A stretch of 64,000 bases of DNA from Costus lasius (lineage: Eukaryota > Streptophyta > Magnoliopsida > Zingiberales > Costaceae), in contig CM050449.1 of NCBI GenBank assembly GCA_027563935.2, positions 74,304,556-74,368,555 of the forward strand, given 5' to 3'. Positions 34,401 to 45,229 of this stretch are shown piece by piece. How positions within the stretch are numbered: position 1 is the first letter of the stretch; the number at the start of each line of letters is the position of its first letter. The notes beneath the pieces were generated by a model, which was not told the origin of the DNA, searched no databases, and saw only the letters and a list, made by a program, of their open reading frames with translations. A program made the position numbers and the translations under genes.

Positions 34401-35379
34401 CTACAGCAACAGCAGCAACCCGTGCCCCGTTTCCAACTCGTAGGTCCACCTCATGCTGTCCCACCTGCCTTCTTCTCTTGAGTTCCTGTACATTTGAACA
34501 AATGTGAACTCCACATGCAGTGTCCAACACCCATGATATAGAAGAAGAAAACATGACCTCAGTCACGAATATACCTGAGCCAGAAGCGAAGCTTCCCCTC
34601 TTATCTCCTTGGAGCGCTTTACAGTCCTTTTTCCAGTGACCCAGCTGGCCACAGTGGAAACACCTGTATTCCTTAGACCGCTTCACCTTCTGCTTCAGAG
34701 CCTTGCTGTAATTCTTGACAGGGGCCTTGCCCTTCTTACCCTTCTTCTTGTTCCTGGAAGGAACCATTAAGACAGAGGTCGAAGGCTTTCCCTTCAGAGT
34801 CTCCTCAGTAGTGAGGAGCATATTCAGCAGCTCTGCCGGAGTACAATCGATTTTGTTCATATTAAAGTTAATAATGAACGCGTCGAATGAAGGCGGGAGA
34901 GACTGTAGAATAATATCCACAGCAAGCTCCTGGTTGATGGTATGCCCCAGTTTCTCTAGAGCCTCCTTGTGCCCAATCATCTTGAGCACGTGAGCTCCCA
35001 CTGGGCTCCCTTCAGCCAGTTTGCTCTGAAAGAAGAGCTTCGTCAAATTGTAGCGCTCTGTCCTCGCCTGTGCAGCATACAGCATCTTGAGGTTTGCTAT
35101 CATGTCTATAGCAGACATATCCTCATGCTGACGCTGCAGCGGTGGCGTCATAGACGCTAGCATCAGGCAAGCGACATCAATGCTATCATTGACGTGCTTT
35201 TCATAGGCTTCCCGAACCGCCCTTGCGGCGTTCGGAGCGGGCTGCGGCGGTATCGCCGTCTCGAGGACATACAGTTTCCTCTCTGCCTTAAGAACGATCT
35301 TAAGGTGTCCAAACCAGTCAGAGAAGTTCGGCCCAGCAAACTTCTCCCTTTCCAGTAGGGATCGCACATTGAAGTTCAT
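31498..35379 (-). CDS. gag-pol: Copia-A2 Gag-Pol polyprotein, intact
   Basis: This 1293-residue polyprotein makes the particle and all enzymes for copy-and-paste transposition. Domains in order: Gag (1 to about 235) with a basic stretch KKKGKKGK; zinc knuckle C240-C243-H248-C253; protease with Asp286 in LDTACG; integrase H420, H425, C451, C454 and catalytic D481, D544, E580 (35 residues between the last two); linker with GRIRRQPERY; RT from about 800 with MDVKTAFLNG (881-890) and YVDD (967-970); and RNase H with GYTDAS (D1140), TTEAEY and CDN (1218-1220). One change to note is CDNTRAIAQ where copia-A1 has CDNTGAIAQ (residue 1222), which might weaken RNase H. The ATG at 35379 is supported by the same start in A1. 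An N-terminal extension by splicing is possible. Confidence 0.96.
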   Translation of the reverse strand: MNFNVRSLLEREKFAGPNFSDWFGHLKIVLKAERKLYVLETAIPPQPAPNAARAVREAYEKHVNDSIDVACLMLASMTPPLQRQHEDMSAIDMIANLKMLYAAQARTERYNLTKLFFQSKLAEGSPVGAHVLKMIGHKEALEKLGHTINQELAVDIILQSLPPSFDAFIINFNMNKIDCTPAELLNMLLTTEETLKGKPSTSVLMVPSRNKKKGKKGKAPVKNYSKALKQKVKRSKEYRCFHCGQLGHWKKDCKALQGDKRGSFASGSGIFVTEVMFSSSISWVLDTACGVHICSNVQELKRRRQVGQHEVDLRVGNGARVAAVAVGDYFISLPSGLVLELNSCYFVPSITKNIISIPALVRKGFSFECNISKCVLSYDNIVYATGSISNGLFMLDMERSIQNIDIKKAKYADDSTLLWHSRLGHINEKRIKRLHDYGLLGSFSYKEIDTCKACLMGKMTKSPFPHKGQRASGLLDLIHSDVCGPFSKHARGGYQYFITFTDDFSRYGYVYLMRHKSESFDKFKEFKYEVQNQLGRNIKALRSDRGGEYLSHAFTDYLKECGIISQLTPPGTPQWNGVSERRNRTLLDMVRSMMSQATLPYSFWGFALETAAKILNRVPSKAVSKTPYELWYGKQPSLTFIRIWGCEAYVKKLASGKLESRSDKCIFVGYPKETKGYYFYDPKENKVFVARTAIFLEKEFLLQEASGREIKLDENPEEGQSAQAQLDELEPVEQVIEQPEAQISREPRRSGRIRRQPERYDGVYIIDHDEPLTYADAVSGPESARWLEAMRAEMDSMSDNQVWDLVDPPPGVIPIGCKWIFKKKIDMDGNVVTYKGRLVAKGFKQIYGIDYDETFSPVAMFKSIRILFAIAAYYDYEIWQMDVKTAFLNGNLDEDVYMTQPEGFTNPSDRHKICKLKKSIYGLKQASRSWNIRFDESISEFGFIKNEDDPCVYKRFSGSVITFLVLYVDDILIIGNDIPEMHAVKAWLRKCFQMKDLGEAAYVLGVKIYRDRSKRLLGLCQSTYIDKVLERFHLENSKRGYLPVRHGLNLSKSQCPQTQTEKDEMDNTPYASAIGSIMYAMLCTRPDVAYGLSVTSRFQSNPGMAHWIAVKNILKYLRRTKDMFLIYGGQEELSIEGYTDASFQSDQDDFRSQSGYVFSLNGGAVVWKSFKQSTVADSTTEAEYVAASEASKEAVWIRKFVRELGVVPSSADPLVIFCDNTRAIAQAKEPRSHQKSKHIQRRFHLIREIIDRGEIKICKVHTDDNLADPLTKPLAQQKHEKHCNNMGLRFLNH

Positions 35380-35573
35380 GGTGTTCGTTGCTGCAGGTAT
35401 CTACAACAATGCAAGAACAGCAAGGTCAGTATCAATGTATAAGAATCAATCAGGACTTAAGAAAGATTCCTTTTCTCACTATTTTATCTGACTGAAAAAT
35501 CCATTAAACAGTCCGAAAGAGTAGACACTCTTTTAGTGAGATGGGATCCGGATTTCATACTTGGTCTCCGCGT

Positions 35574-35587
35574 CCCGCTCAGGCGAG
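35574..35587 (-). ncRNA. Leader hairpin 3, copia-A2
   Basis: The stem is CTCGC/GCGGG on the element strand with loop CTGA, the same as in copia-A1. The block GGATCCCATCTCACTA follows. Confidence 0.55.
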
Positions 35588-35689
35588 ATAAGATACACAG
35601 AGAGTACAAGCACTAATCTCCGGTAGGCAGTCCCTGCCGATCGCCAACCCGTGCGATTCCCCTTCATCTGGGCAGTACAGCAGACTGTG

Positions 35690-35702
35690 CCAACTGAGTT
35701 GG
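35690..35702 (-). ncRNA. Leader hairpin 2, copia-A2
   Basis: The stem is CCAAC/GTTGG with loop TCA on the element strand, the same as in copia-A1. Confidence 0.58.
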
Positions 35703-35898
35703 TACAACACAGTCTCTGACCCCACAGATGGCTGCCTCCATGTGCTACCATATGCGCCACATATGTAGCCTACACGGTCAAGCTGACCCGACCTACTCCC
35801 TGGACCACCATGTGCTATGCTGAGCAACGAGAAGGGATAAATCCCTACTCTGTAACACACAGGTGTAATCCCACACCGTCTGAAGATAGATGGACGTG

Positions 35899-35911
35899 CC
35901 CACTGAGTGGG
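35899..35911 (-). ncRNA. Leader hairpin 1, copia-A2
   Basis: The stem is CCCAC/GTGGG with loop TCA on the element strand, followed by GCACGTCCATCTATCTT as in copia-A1. Confidence 0.58.
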
Positions 35912-36159
35912 TACAACACGGCTCCAACGATAATCAGAACAGTGAGGTTTCGCGTCAGAAGGCTTACGAGCTTGATATTTTAGCGTTGGATTTTAACGGT
36001 CTTTTATCTTCTTCACTATCATACAATTCCTATGGTGATAGCAGAAGATAAATTAAAACATGCTGTTCTACTTATATAATCAATAAAAGAAAGCATGGTT
36101 CTTATGTGGTAAAAGCCCATAGCCCTAGAAGACCTTAACCTAGTTTAAGTCTTCACTTG

Positions 36160-36345
36160 CTCTTCATGGGTCTTTTGCTGCTCATCTGGCCCATACCAGG
36201 GCCCAAGCGCCAATTGCAGCTCTGGTGCGCCCACCAGGAAAATGCGCCAGGTCCTAGGGTCGAACCCTAGACCTCCCACCTGGTCAAGCCACTGCTGCAT
36301 GCGCCTCTGCCAAGTGTGCTCTGTGCTCTTGTCTAATTAAATTAC
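36160..36345 (-). repeat. tRNA/SINE-like module in copia-A2 leader
   Basis: On the element strand it has GCAGCAGTGGCTTGACC and then GGGTTCGACCC (36267-36257), with flanking TCTA/TAGG that can pair. The B-box part fits the Pol III consensus GGTTCGANNCC well. The module is homologous to 11870-12060 in copia-A1, so it was in the family before both inserted. Confidence 0.45.
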
Positions 36346-37158
36346 AAATTTAACTATCTAGACAAGATTGACACGCAGGTCAATAACATTTTATAAATTA
36401 AAGCAATGTGATGCGCAGATCACAATAATTAATTTACAACAATTTTAAATCCCAGGCACGCAGGCCCCAGCACAGCACACAATTAATATGGGCAGCCCAC
36501 ATAAGACTAAATAGACAAACATATGCATCCAATCAGCAATCATGTGATCCATCATAAAAATTAAAATTTTTTGAAAAACCCCATGGGATCAATTTTAATT
36601 TTTCCTTATTTGCCCTACAACCTTACAACGGTCCATTACTAGGGATCCACTCAACCAACCTAGTCAGATCCTCTGCCCTTGCATGCACCAAGTCCTAACT
36701 GACTTGAGTCGACCATAAGGTCAACCATGCATGCGCCAGGGCTGAACAACCACACTGAGGTCTGGCAAGCGGGTGTGACCCCGGGCCTAACTCAGGTGCG
36801 TTCATGGGTCGTCTCAATCAGACATCGCTACACGCCTGTCTGCAGTCGACCTGTAGCCACCTCAAGCTTGCGCCAAGGTGCTATCCAGTCGACCCATCAA
36901 GGCTGTCAGATAGTCTGATCAGACTGATTGGATCTGACCTAGGGGGTGATTTCAACCCTAATAACCCGTCTAAGGGTTTATAGCAGGGCCTTAGATCTAA
37001 TGTTAAGCGCGCATGTGATATTTCCTTTTGAGAAAACTTAAGCTACAACATGCGCCAACATAGATGCGCAAAAAGAAAAGCATAAACTAGTTTCGCACAT
37101 ATAAGATCTAAGCATATATGGATTCACAATCAAAGCAATCATATGAACATATAACCTC

Positions 37159-37170
37159 GCTCTGATACCA
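37159..37170 (-). other. Copia-A2 primer-binding site
   Basis: GCTCTGATACCA on the plus strand is TGGTATCAGAGC on the element strand, a full match to the 3' end of initiator tRNA-Met. It lies 2 nt after the LTR. Confidence 0.93.
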
Positions 37171-37172
37171 AT

Positions 37173-38850
37173 TGAAGGGAACCCCTAACTAAGGGGTAGA
37201 AACCCTAATGGTGGCGCAACAAAATTTTGCATGGGATATTAGGATTTCAAAGGATCTATATATGTCATATAACTAGCTTTCGAATATTTGAATAGATGAA
37301 GATAAACTCATACCATTGCCATCGGTTTGATGAAGCTTTGGAAGGAAAGACGCAAGCGAGCCTTCTCCTAAGTTTCACACACAAGATGATCAATGCGCCT
37401 ACCCTTGGTGCTCCTTGTGCTAGCAAGGTTCCTTGGAGTCCTTGATCGAGTGAAAAGGGATGGAGATGTGTTGATCTCTTTTGGCCAAAAACCTCCTCTA
37501 TCTTCCAAGCGTCGCCACACACAACGAGTGTCGAGAGAGAGGTCGCTTGAGAGGCGAGAATAGCAAGAGCTATTCGAACGTGAGCGTTATCTCCAAGTGG
37601 AGATCGTGGTTACTAAAAATAGCCACACCACTCGCTCCAATGTTCACGCCAAGTGAACAAGTCGCCAAGCCTTGAACCATGCGCTCATTTCATGAGCCGG
37701 TTCACATTGGTTCGGTTTAAGAACCAATCAAGCCAATGATCTAGTCTAGATCTCAAATAAACCCTAAGGCTCCAGATCTGACCGTTAATCTCTTGATGCT
37801 TCTGATCTGCCCGATCTAGCAATCATTCTCTCGATCGAAGCTTACCGATCTCAAGCCCTAATCAATCAAACATGATCAGACTAGATCTCACTTACAATCA
37901 GAGATTAAATCCCTTTAAACTGAACCCAAACAATTCAGTCCACACGATCTGACTGAAGTAAGCCATATCATCAAATTGTGCGACCCTGAGGGTTTCCTTT
38001 AAATGTCGGTAACGATAATTCACATTATCACGATCAGTGAGGGGTATCTAGCAACACATCACTGTCTCCCGATATAAAGGAAAGAGTCTTCCAAGACTAC
38101 ACCCAAACCATAGCACAAGTGTGAATCAATTCACAAGGCATGCATATTTCCTTTGCCACTGGATGTTCTTATTGGACAAGCGTGTCAAGCTTGTAGCTCC
38201 AATATGATGAGCATGATTAGATCAGATGAACACTGTCACCTGGGTATGGCCATACTCTTTTCTCAATCATCTCATCCAGGGGGCCCCTTTAGAACATCAC
38301 ACTCCTTGAACAAGGAGACGGCAATCCTATGTCTATCACTAGTGCCCTAACCTGATTCAAGCTCACCATCCAAGATAGTCTATAATCATTATGTTTCAAA
38401 TGATATTGAACTATCTCAAAACAATGACAATCATCATTTAGAAAACACAAGTGATCTCAAGTCAGAGGAAATGTGCCACTTGTCATATTCAAGGATTATT
38501 CACATTGTGACAAACAATTGAATAACCTAGTAGGGTCTGTCCAGCACATCCAATGTACCCATGAGTCTACATCTTATTCCATGCTCGAAGCATCCTATAA
38601 GATTAGAACACATATTAGTCTTAACCATATCAAGGCTGTCTCATGTTCACCAAGATATATCGACTAAGGACATAACAGCATGTCAGCCCAGCTGAACAGC
38701 TTTGAGACATTATTCAGAAGAACATATATTGCAGCAGACAATGTAAACAACTGAATAATAACCATGCCTTTATAAACATAACAGTTTATTACATGATACA
38801 GATACATTCCCACAGGCCTCAAACATTAGCCTTAAGGGCATACCCCAACA
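37173..38850 (-). mobile_element. Copia-A2 5' LTR
   Basis: The 1678-bp LTR carries the ATGGCAATG/GTATGAG block at 37322-37308 and a GTGG...CCAC stem around CTATTTTTAG at 37606-37626 on the element strand. The TATGGCCATA palindrome lies near 38245-38255. Confidence 0.95.
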
Positions 38851-38855
38851 AAAGA

Positions 38856-39712
38856 TTGACTTCTGTAACATAGATACCTGAGCTAGAAGTTAAGGCCAAG
38901 CCTTTCTTCTCCTCATTCTGAAGCTGCTTGCAGTCCCTTCTCCAATGACCCTGCTCGCCACAGTGAAAACACCTCTGGTCCTTTGACTTCTTCGCCTTTT
39001 TCTTCAGTGCTTTGGTAGGACCTCTGGCACTGCTCTTAGCACGTGCCTTACCCTTCTTCTTTTTCTTCTTGGTCGCAGGGACCAAAAGAACAGAATTGGG
39101 TTTGGTCTTACCCATCTCTCACTCGGCTGTTTGGAGCATATTCATCAATTCCTCCCGTGTGCACTCAATCCGGTTCATGTTGAAGTTAATAATAAACGGA
39201 CTGAAGCTAGGGGGCAGGGAATGCAGAATAAGATCCACAACCAGCTCGTTGTCTATGGTATGTCCCAGTCTCCTGAGATGATCCATATTCCCAATGAGTT
39301 TGAGAACATGGGGTCTCACTGGTGCACCCTTAGACAACTTGCACTGAAAGATTGCTTTGGCGGTGTCAAATCTCTCAGTTCTAGCCTGAGCCTCGAACAT
39401 CTGTTTCAGATGAGTGATCATCTGAAAAGCGTTCTGCTCCTCATATTGCACCTGCAGTTCAGGTGCCATGCTGGCTAGCATAAGACATGCAACCTCCAAA
39501 GAGTCATCCTGATGCTTTCTATAAGCATCTCTGTCTGCCGTTCGGGCATTAGGCGGAGGAGCCGCAGGAAGAGCCTGTTCAAGGACGTACAGCTTCTTCT
39601 CGAGCTTGAGGACTATCCTCAAGTTCCGATGCCAGTCCATAAAGTTAGTTCTAACTAACTTATCCTTATCAAGGAGTGATCGCAGTGATAATCCGCCAGT
39701 GTTCGTAGTCAT
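38856..39712 (-). pseudogene. gag: Copia-D2 gag
   Basis: The Gag protein runs from the ATG at 39712 through LSLRSLLDKDKL and CLMLASMAPELQ to a zinc knuckle CFHCGEQGHWRRDC. One TGA at 39119-39121 breaks it after LQTAE; the same frame then goes on with EMGKTKPNS and a lysine-rich run. It is cut by copia-A2 just after TEVNL. The Gag has the same plan as copia-A Gag, with about half of residues the same by eye, so the two families are related. Confidence 0.9.
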
Positions 39713-39890
39713 GGTTCTACAACACCCAAGAAGAACAGATTAGTACTAATTCGAATCATTTAAACTGGACTTGTTTTAAATGATTATTGCTCCCACTATT
39801 TTAAATTCGAATTGACAACCCACAAAGTCAATCGGGAAGTTTAAGACCTCCTAGTGACATGGGATCCTTATTTCACATGAGGCTTCGCGT

Positions 39891-39904
39891 CCCACGAGGG
39901 TGGG
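39891..39904 (-). ncRNA. Leader hairpin 3, copia-D2
   Basis: The stem is CCCAC/GTGGG with loop CCTC on the element strand, followed by GACGCGAAGCC. D1 has CCTGC/GCGGG here. Confidence 0.58.
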
Positions 39905-40001
39905 ATGAGATGCACAAAGTAACCCATGTTTCCTAAGGTGGGCGCGCCGGCCGGTTACTCCAAGCAACTCCCCGTGTTGAGACAGTCTGGGCATTTCACG
40001 T

Positions 40002-40015
40002 CCAGCGAGGGCTGG
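40002..40015 (-). ncRNA. Leader hairpin 2, copia-D2
   Basis: The stem is CCAGC/GCTGG with loop CCTC on the element strand. Copia-A has CCAAC/GTTGG. Confidence 0.58.
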
Positions 40016-40213
40016 ATACAATATGAAACCCTTAACTCTCAACGATGCCTCTAGAGTTTCATCATGTGCCCAGCACATATGAAAATCTAGTCAAGTCCAT
40101 TCCTAACCATTATGCCCAGGGCCAACGAATTTCCTTGCGAAGGCACGCCCAGGTTAAAACTGGACTGGGGAAACCATTGTCACCACACACTTTCTAAAGA
40201 TAAGTGGGTGTGT

Positions 40214-40227
40214 CCCACGAGGGTGGG
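40214..40227 (-). ncRNA. Leader hairpin 1, copia-D2
   Basis: The stem is CCCAC/GTGGG with loop CCTC on the element strand, followed by ACACACCCACTTATCTTTAG, close to the D1 sequence. D1 has TCCAC/GTGGA. Confidence 0.6.
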
Positions 40228-41352
40228 AACCAGTTCACAACTCCACTGATCGATAGCTTAGTGAGGGCCACGCTTTAGAAGGCTACTAGACTTGATATTT
40301 TATTATGAGGGTTTTTAAGGTCTCATCAGTTTTATCTTATGTCTAACAATACAGGCATGCAATCCTATAGTGATAACATAACGATAAAATATCACAGGCA
40401 TGCTTTTAGCAGATAAGGAAAGCAGAAAAAGATGATGTGATCAAAGCTCTTTCAAGACATTGAGCCAACCCATGCCAAAAGGAGGTTCAACTCTTGACAT
40501 AGGACTCAAGCCCTTAAGAAAGACCTATCCTAGCCGCCCTCTATCTTGGTCTTCAAGGTTGGCTCCAAGGTCCTTCTCACATGGTTTAGCTCTCAAACCT
40601 TAAGGGTAGACCCCAAGGGTTCGGCCAATGCCATGGTCTTCCTCCAATGAGGATGTGCCACAATGCAAGAAGCCAAGTTAGCTAGCTCTCAAACCCAAGG
40701 GTTCGGCCATGCCTAACTTGCGCCACTAAGCAGGCTTGCGCCTCTTTCTTTGATGCTTGTTGCGCCACTATCCAAGGTATGCATGCGCCAAGTTCCAAGT
40801 ACATGCGCCACCCTAATCTTCTTCTTAGTTAAAAGCAAAAAGAAAAGCGGCACGCAGGCCTCACGAGGACACATCACAGGCATGCAAAGGGGGCTTGACT
40901 AATGATCACAACATCATGCACAATCAAGGTATTTACTCATGCAATTCTACATGCTCATGAAAAACATAAAATCTGAAATTTTACTTTTTCATAAAACTAG
41001 TCTCTTTTTCTCATCTTCTTCTCACAAATCTTTTGGTTAATTGCGATTTATTTTTCATGATGATTTCTGAGATCCTTTCGGCTGGCAATTTTGTCAGATC
41101 AAGAGACTTGGCCAGTCCGAAGACACAATGCCTGTCCTACTTGACAAAGTTATGTGCACCTTTGATCTTTAAATCAAACAAGAAAAATAGTCCAAAAATC
41201 CAAAAGAGATTGAGAAGATGATAGAAATAAGAAACCCTAATTTTTCCTACTTAGAAAAATCGTCTGCCATGCATCATGCTATTTACGAAAATAGAGATAT
41301 GGCATGTGAGCATGAAAGAAAAGCATAAAACGTCGTTCGAGTCTTGCAAGTC

Positions 41353-41364
41353 GCTCTGATACCA
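41353..41364 (-). other. Copia-D2 primer-binding site
   Basis: GCTCTGATACCA on the plus strand is TGGTATCAGAGC on the element strand, matching initiator tRNA-Met. Confidence 0.92.
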
Positions 41365-41365
41365 C

Positions 41366-44300
41366 TGTTGGGAAACCCCGGGAATATTTTACAATTTTTC
41401 AGAGCCATAGACATACATACATACATTGCACAGCGGAAGAATGTCCCCGAAACAGGCCGGTCCCAAAAACCAAGTGAAGATCACAAGCAAGAGAGTCGAC
41501 ACGATGAGTTAAGAAATACCTTAAGAGCGATTTGGAGTGATGCCGATGTAGGCGCCCAAGTGTGCGCCCTCTGCAGTCTCACACACACGGATCTCTTGAG
41601 TTCTCTTCTTCCACGCCCGGTGCTAGCCTCGGGAAGAAGATCAAAGCCTTAGGGAGATGCTCCATTTCACTTGCGCCACCAAGAGGAAAGGATGCGCCAA
41701 GAGAAGAAAGAAACAAGCCAAGCCGCCAAGCACCAAAGCTCCTTGCGCCAAGAGGAAAGGAGGGAGTAGCTTGCGGCTATGGAAGAAGGAAGATGCGCCC
41801 TTGCTCCTAGTTCTCGCCCCTCTTCTTGCGTTCACGCCTCCAAGGATTAATAATCATAAGAGGGGGCGAGAGGGTCACATATATATAGGGCAAGAGGCGG
41901 TTAAGGGAAGGGCCAAGATCATGACAAGTGTAGGGCTAGGATGAGGAGGTTTGAGACAAGGAAAGTCTCCAAGACTTTACAATAAACTCCATTCAACCTA
42001 TCCATAATTGCCCAAGTACCATATCAGCCCAAGACATACCTTAGAGGCATTCATACCATCAAGGGAGAAGGGCTAGGCGCCAATTGCATCCTTAATGAAG
42101 CAATTTTGCCACCCAAACCCCATTATACCCCTTAGGCGCCAATGAGGTTGGGTTTCTCCCCATTATACCCTTTTAGCCTCTTATCTCTTCATGAGAACTT
42201 GTTATTGGGCCTCATTGGATAATGAGCTAGCCCAAACTCCATTACATGGGTTGATTAAGCACTTGGATCCAATCCAATGCAACCCTAATCCAAATGTGAC
42301 CAACCATGGTCAAATACGGGTCAACCTGCCAAAAATGAAGTTTGGCTCCAATAACATTCTTCCATCTCATCAGGCCCATTGGCGCTGATGAAATCTCCCA
42401 ATTAGATCCGAGTTATCCAATAACTCGATCATAGGGCTTCCCGATCAATACGAGAACTCAAGTATCAAGGTGTGCGATCCTGTAGGTTCCTCTGACGCTA
42501 GCAGTGCTGACCAAAGGTCATCACAAGCAGTGAGTGGCACCTAGCAGTGCATCGCTGCTACCCAGGTCATTGGAATGGATATCGACATCGACATCCCCAT
42601 CATCGCAACTAGGTACAGATGCATTACAGTCTCTTTGCCGAACTGATATCCGATTGGACAAGTGTGTCACCACTTGTTTTCATCCAATCACATGGCTATG
42701 ACTAAAGCAGGTTCTTACCTAGGTATGGCCATACACTCTCAGTCATAGAACCATAGAGGAGCTCCATGGATATCATACTTCCCTAAGGAAGGGGCAAATC
42801 CTTTGTCTGTCCATTGACCTCCTCATATGGGTCGTGACATGCTCAATGACAACCGTTATGACCTTCCAACTACGGCGAGGTGTTAGGTTGTATCAAAGCA
42901 AGTCCCTAACCATATAGAATGATCAATGACCTCAAGTCAAGGGATCAATGCATCTCCTGTCACTTCTGAGGATAACTCATGACACCAAGTCATAGCCTCA
43001 CAGCGGGTCTATCCAGTATATCCTCCAATGATATACCCATGTGTCTGTGTCCTAACCAGCCCACATACTAGTCTCACAAGTACCATAGCTGTCCCATATC
43101 CACTAATGTACATCGACTGGGGACTATAGTTCGAGCTCAGATCCAATCTGTCTCCAGGGACATTATCATGTTAGTACATATGCGCAGATGTAAACAAACA
43201 TAGATAACGACAATGCCAGAATGATATATTGTTAGGGTATGCCCTTAAGGCTAATGTTTGAGGCCTTGGGTTATTGTCAGTATCATGTATAAACTAAATA
43301 TATTTGTTTTAAAAGGCATTTGTTGTTATTCAGATTGTTACATTATCTGCTGTTATATGTGTACTTCTGGGTAATGTCTCAATGATGTTCAGTTTAGCTG
43401 ACATTCAGTATTGTCCTTAGTCGAGATATCTTGGTGAACATGAGACAGCCTTGGTATGATTGAGACTAATATGTGTTCTAATCTTATAGGATGCTTCGAG
43501 CATGGAATAAGATTTAGACACATAGGTGCATTGGATGTACTGGACTGACCCTTCTCAGGATATTCAATTGTTTGTCACAATGTGAATAATCCTTGTATGC
43601 AAGCAAGTGGCATATTCCCTCTGACTTGAGATCACTTGTGTTTCTAAGTGATGATTGGCATTATCTTGAGGTAGTTCCATATCATTTGAAAGATAATGAT
43701 TAAGGATTATCTTGGATAGTGGGCATGAGTCATGTTAGGGTACTTGTGATAGATATAGGATTGCCTCTCCTGGTTGGAGTGTGATGTTCTAAGGGGGCCC
43801 TATGGATGAAATGGTTGAGAATGTGTATGGCCATACCCAGACGACTATGTTCATCTGATCTAACCATTTTCATCATGTTGGAATCATAGGCTTGACATGC
43901 TTGTCCGACGAGAACATCCAGTGGCAAAGGGAAACATATATGCCAAGTGAATAAGATTCACACTTGTGCTGTGGTTTGGGAGTAGTCTTGGAAGACTCTT
44001 TCCTTCATATTGGAAGACAGTGATGTGTTGCTAGATACCTCTCTCTGGTCGTGATAACGTAAGTTATCGTTACCGACATTGAAGGAAACCCTTAGGGTCG
44101 CACAATTTGATGATATGGCTTACTTATGTCAGATCGTGTGGACTGGAATTATTCTAGTTCAGTTTAAAGGATTTTAAGCTCTGATTAAAAGTGAGATCTA
44201 GTCTAATCATGTTTGATTGATTAGGACATGTGATCGGTAAGCTTTGATCGGAGGATTGAAGCTTGATCGTAAAGATCAGGGGTTCAATGTGATGTGTGGT

Positions 44301-44959
44301 TAGATCCTGAGCCATTTGGTTCAAAGAAGATTATAACCAGGGCTGGTTTGATTTGGTGCTTGAACCAAATTGAGATTGAACCGGTTCACTTGTGAACGCA
44401 TGGTTCAATCAAAGAGGAGTTTTCGATCGCTTAAAGGGAAGTTATGGAGGGAGTTACTAATTCGGTTCTTACCATAAGTGGTGGCCGAATTTTCCTTTGT
44501 GTGCATCCACGTTTTTCGAAAGCCCTCTCGCTTCCTCCTCTCTTCGCTCTCGTGCTCTCATGTGGATCATCTTCACGCAAGGAAGAGAAGCTCGACCGGC
44601 CAAGGGGACACACATCATCCTTTCCTAGAGACGATCAAGACTCCTTTGTGTCTTTGCTAGCACAAAGAACACAAGGAAGAAAGTCTTTCTCATCTCGTGT
44701 GTGACATCTTTGGAGAAGAGGCAGTCGCCCCTTTCATCTTCCAAGTCGCCTCTCACATCATGGCACAGGTAATACTCTAACTTGTCTTATACAAGTTAAA
44801 CAAGGTTGATCATGTACTCATGTCATGCGATCCTAGTATTTCCACTGCGACAAGTTTTTGAATAATGCTTGCGAACTAGGTTTCCTTTCATATATAAATA
44901 TCAAAGTCAAGTAGTACATAAGTGGACTTAAACTAGGTCCTAGGGCATATACACCAACA
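41366..44959 (-). mobile_element. Copia-D2 5' LTR, split by copia-A3
   Basis: The parts are 41366-43229 and 44896-44959, about 1.93 kb. It runs on the plus strand from TGTTGGGAAACCCC to TATACACCAACA. TATATAT on the minus strand near 41879-41888 is the likely TATA region. The donor-like CTTAAG/GTATTTC ends its exon side at 41520 on the minus strand. Confidence 0.92.
43230..44890 (+). mobile_element. Copia-A3 solo LTR in copia-D2 5' LTR
   Basis: The 1661-bp LTR starts TGTTAGGGTATGCCC and ends GGTTTCCTTTCA, flanked by TATAT at 43225-43229 and 44891-44895. It is more diverged than the others and has ATGGCACAG/GTAATA at 44760-44773. No internal part remains. Confidence 0.92.
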
Positions 44960-45220
44960 TAAAGTCCTAATTGGATTAGGACTTGATTCAAAATTTAATT
45001 TAAACCTTGATCAAGTCGCCCACTTGAGTCCTAATTGGATTAGGACTGATCATGATTAATTAGAATCCTAATTAGATTAGGATTTAATTATTTAAACAAT
45101 TAATTAGAGTCCTAATTGGATTAGGACTTGGTTAATTCCTAAAATAATTAAACTCCTAAATCCTCTCCTAGCCGCCTACTCAAATTGAATTGTGGCCACA
45201 CACTCAACCGCCTCTTGCTC

Positions 45221-45229
45221 TATAAATAG
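45221..45229 (+). promoter_or_regulatory. TATA box of copia-D1 5' LTR
   Basis: TATAAATAG lies in GCTCTATAAATAGAGCC, a small palindrome. It is repeated in the 3' LTR at 52225-52233. The solo D LTR has CTATAAAAG at the same place on its own strand (57084-57092). This is the best promoter candidate in the window. Confidence 0.7.

Larger units (their letters stand above)
35380..37172 (-). other. Copia-A2 leader (proposed intron)
   Basis: This 1.8-kb stretch between 5' LTR and gag has no long frame but many ATGs, so simple scanning from the cap to gag seems unlikely. On the element strand it holds the primer-binding site, the Pol III-like module, three hairpins and the acceptor-like GTTGTAG ending at 35401. 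The proposed intron runs from 37313 down to 35401 (1913 nt) and would join ATGGCAATG (37322-37314) in frame to gag. Confidence 0.55.
29800..38850 (-). mobile_element. Copia-A2, complete, intact, very young element
   Basis: It has two LTRs of 1678 bp each, a tRNA-Met site (37170-37159 on the minus strand), a leader of about 1.8 kb, an unbroken gag-pol frame of 1293 codons, a polypurine tract and the target duplication AAAGA (29795-29799 and 38851-38855). I see only about two base differences between the LTRs. All catalytic motifs are present. It is the best candidate here for an element that can still move. Confidence 0.96.
39713..41352 (-). other. Copia-D2 leader
   Basis: This stretch of 1.6 kb without a gene lies between primer-binding site and gag. 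On the element strand it contains hairpins at 40227-40214, 40015-40002 and 39904-39891, the block GGATCCCATGTCACTA near 39870-39850, and GTTGTAG just before gag. Words with TGCGCCA or GGCGCA recur at 40730-40810. Confidence 0.6.
23081..44959 (-). mobile_element. Copia-D2, inverted Ty1/copia element with nested copia-A copies
   Basis: Read on the minus strand it has a 5' LTR (44959 to 41366), a tRNA-Met site at 41364-41353, a leader, gag from 39712, pol fragments to 25036, a polypurine tract and a 3' LTR (25014 to 23081). The target duplication is TAAAG. It is interrupted by copia-A3 in its 5' LTR, copia-A2 in the gag-protease link and copia-A4 in integrase. Its own length without these is about 9.4 kb. 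Confidence 0.93.
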
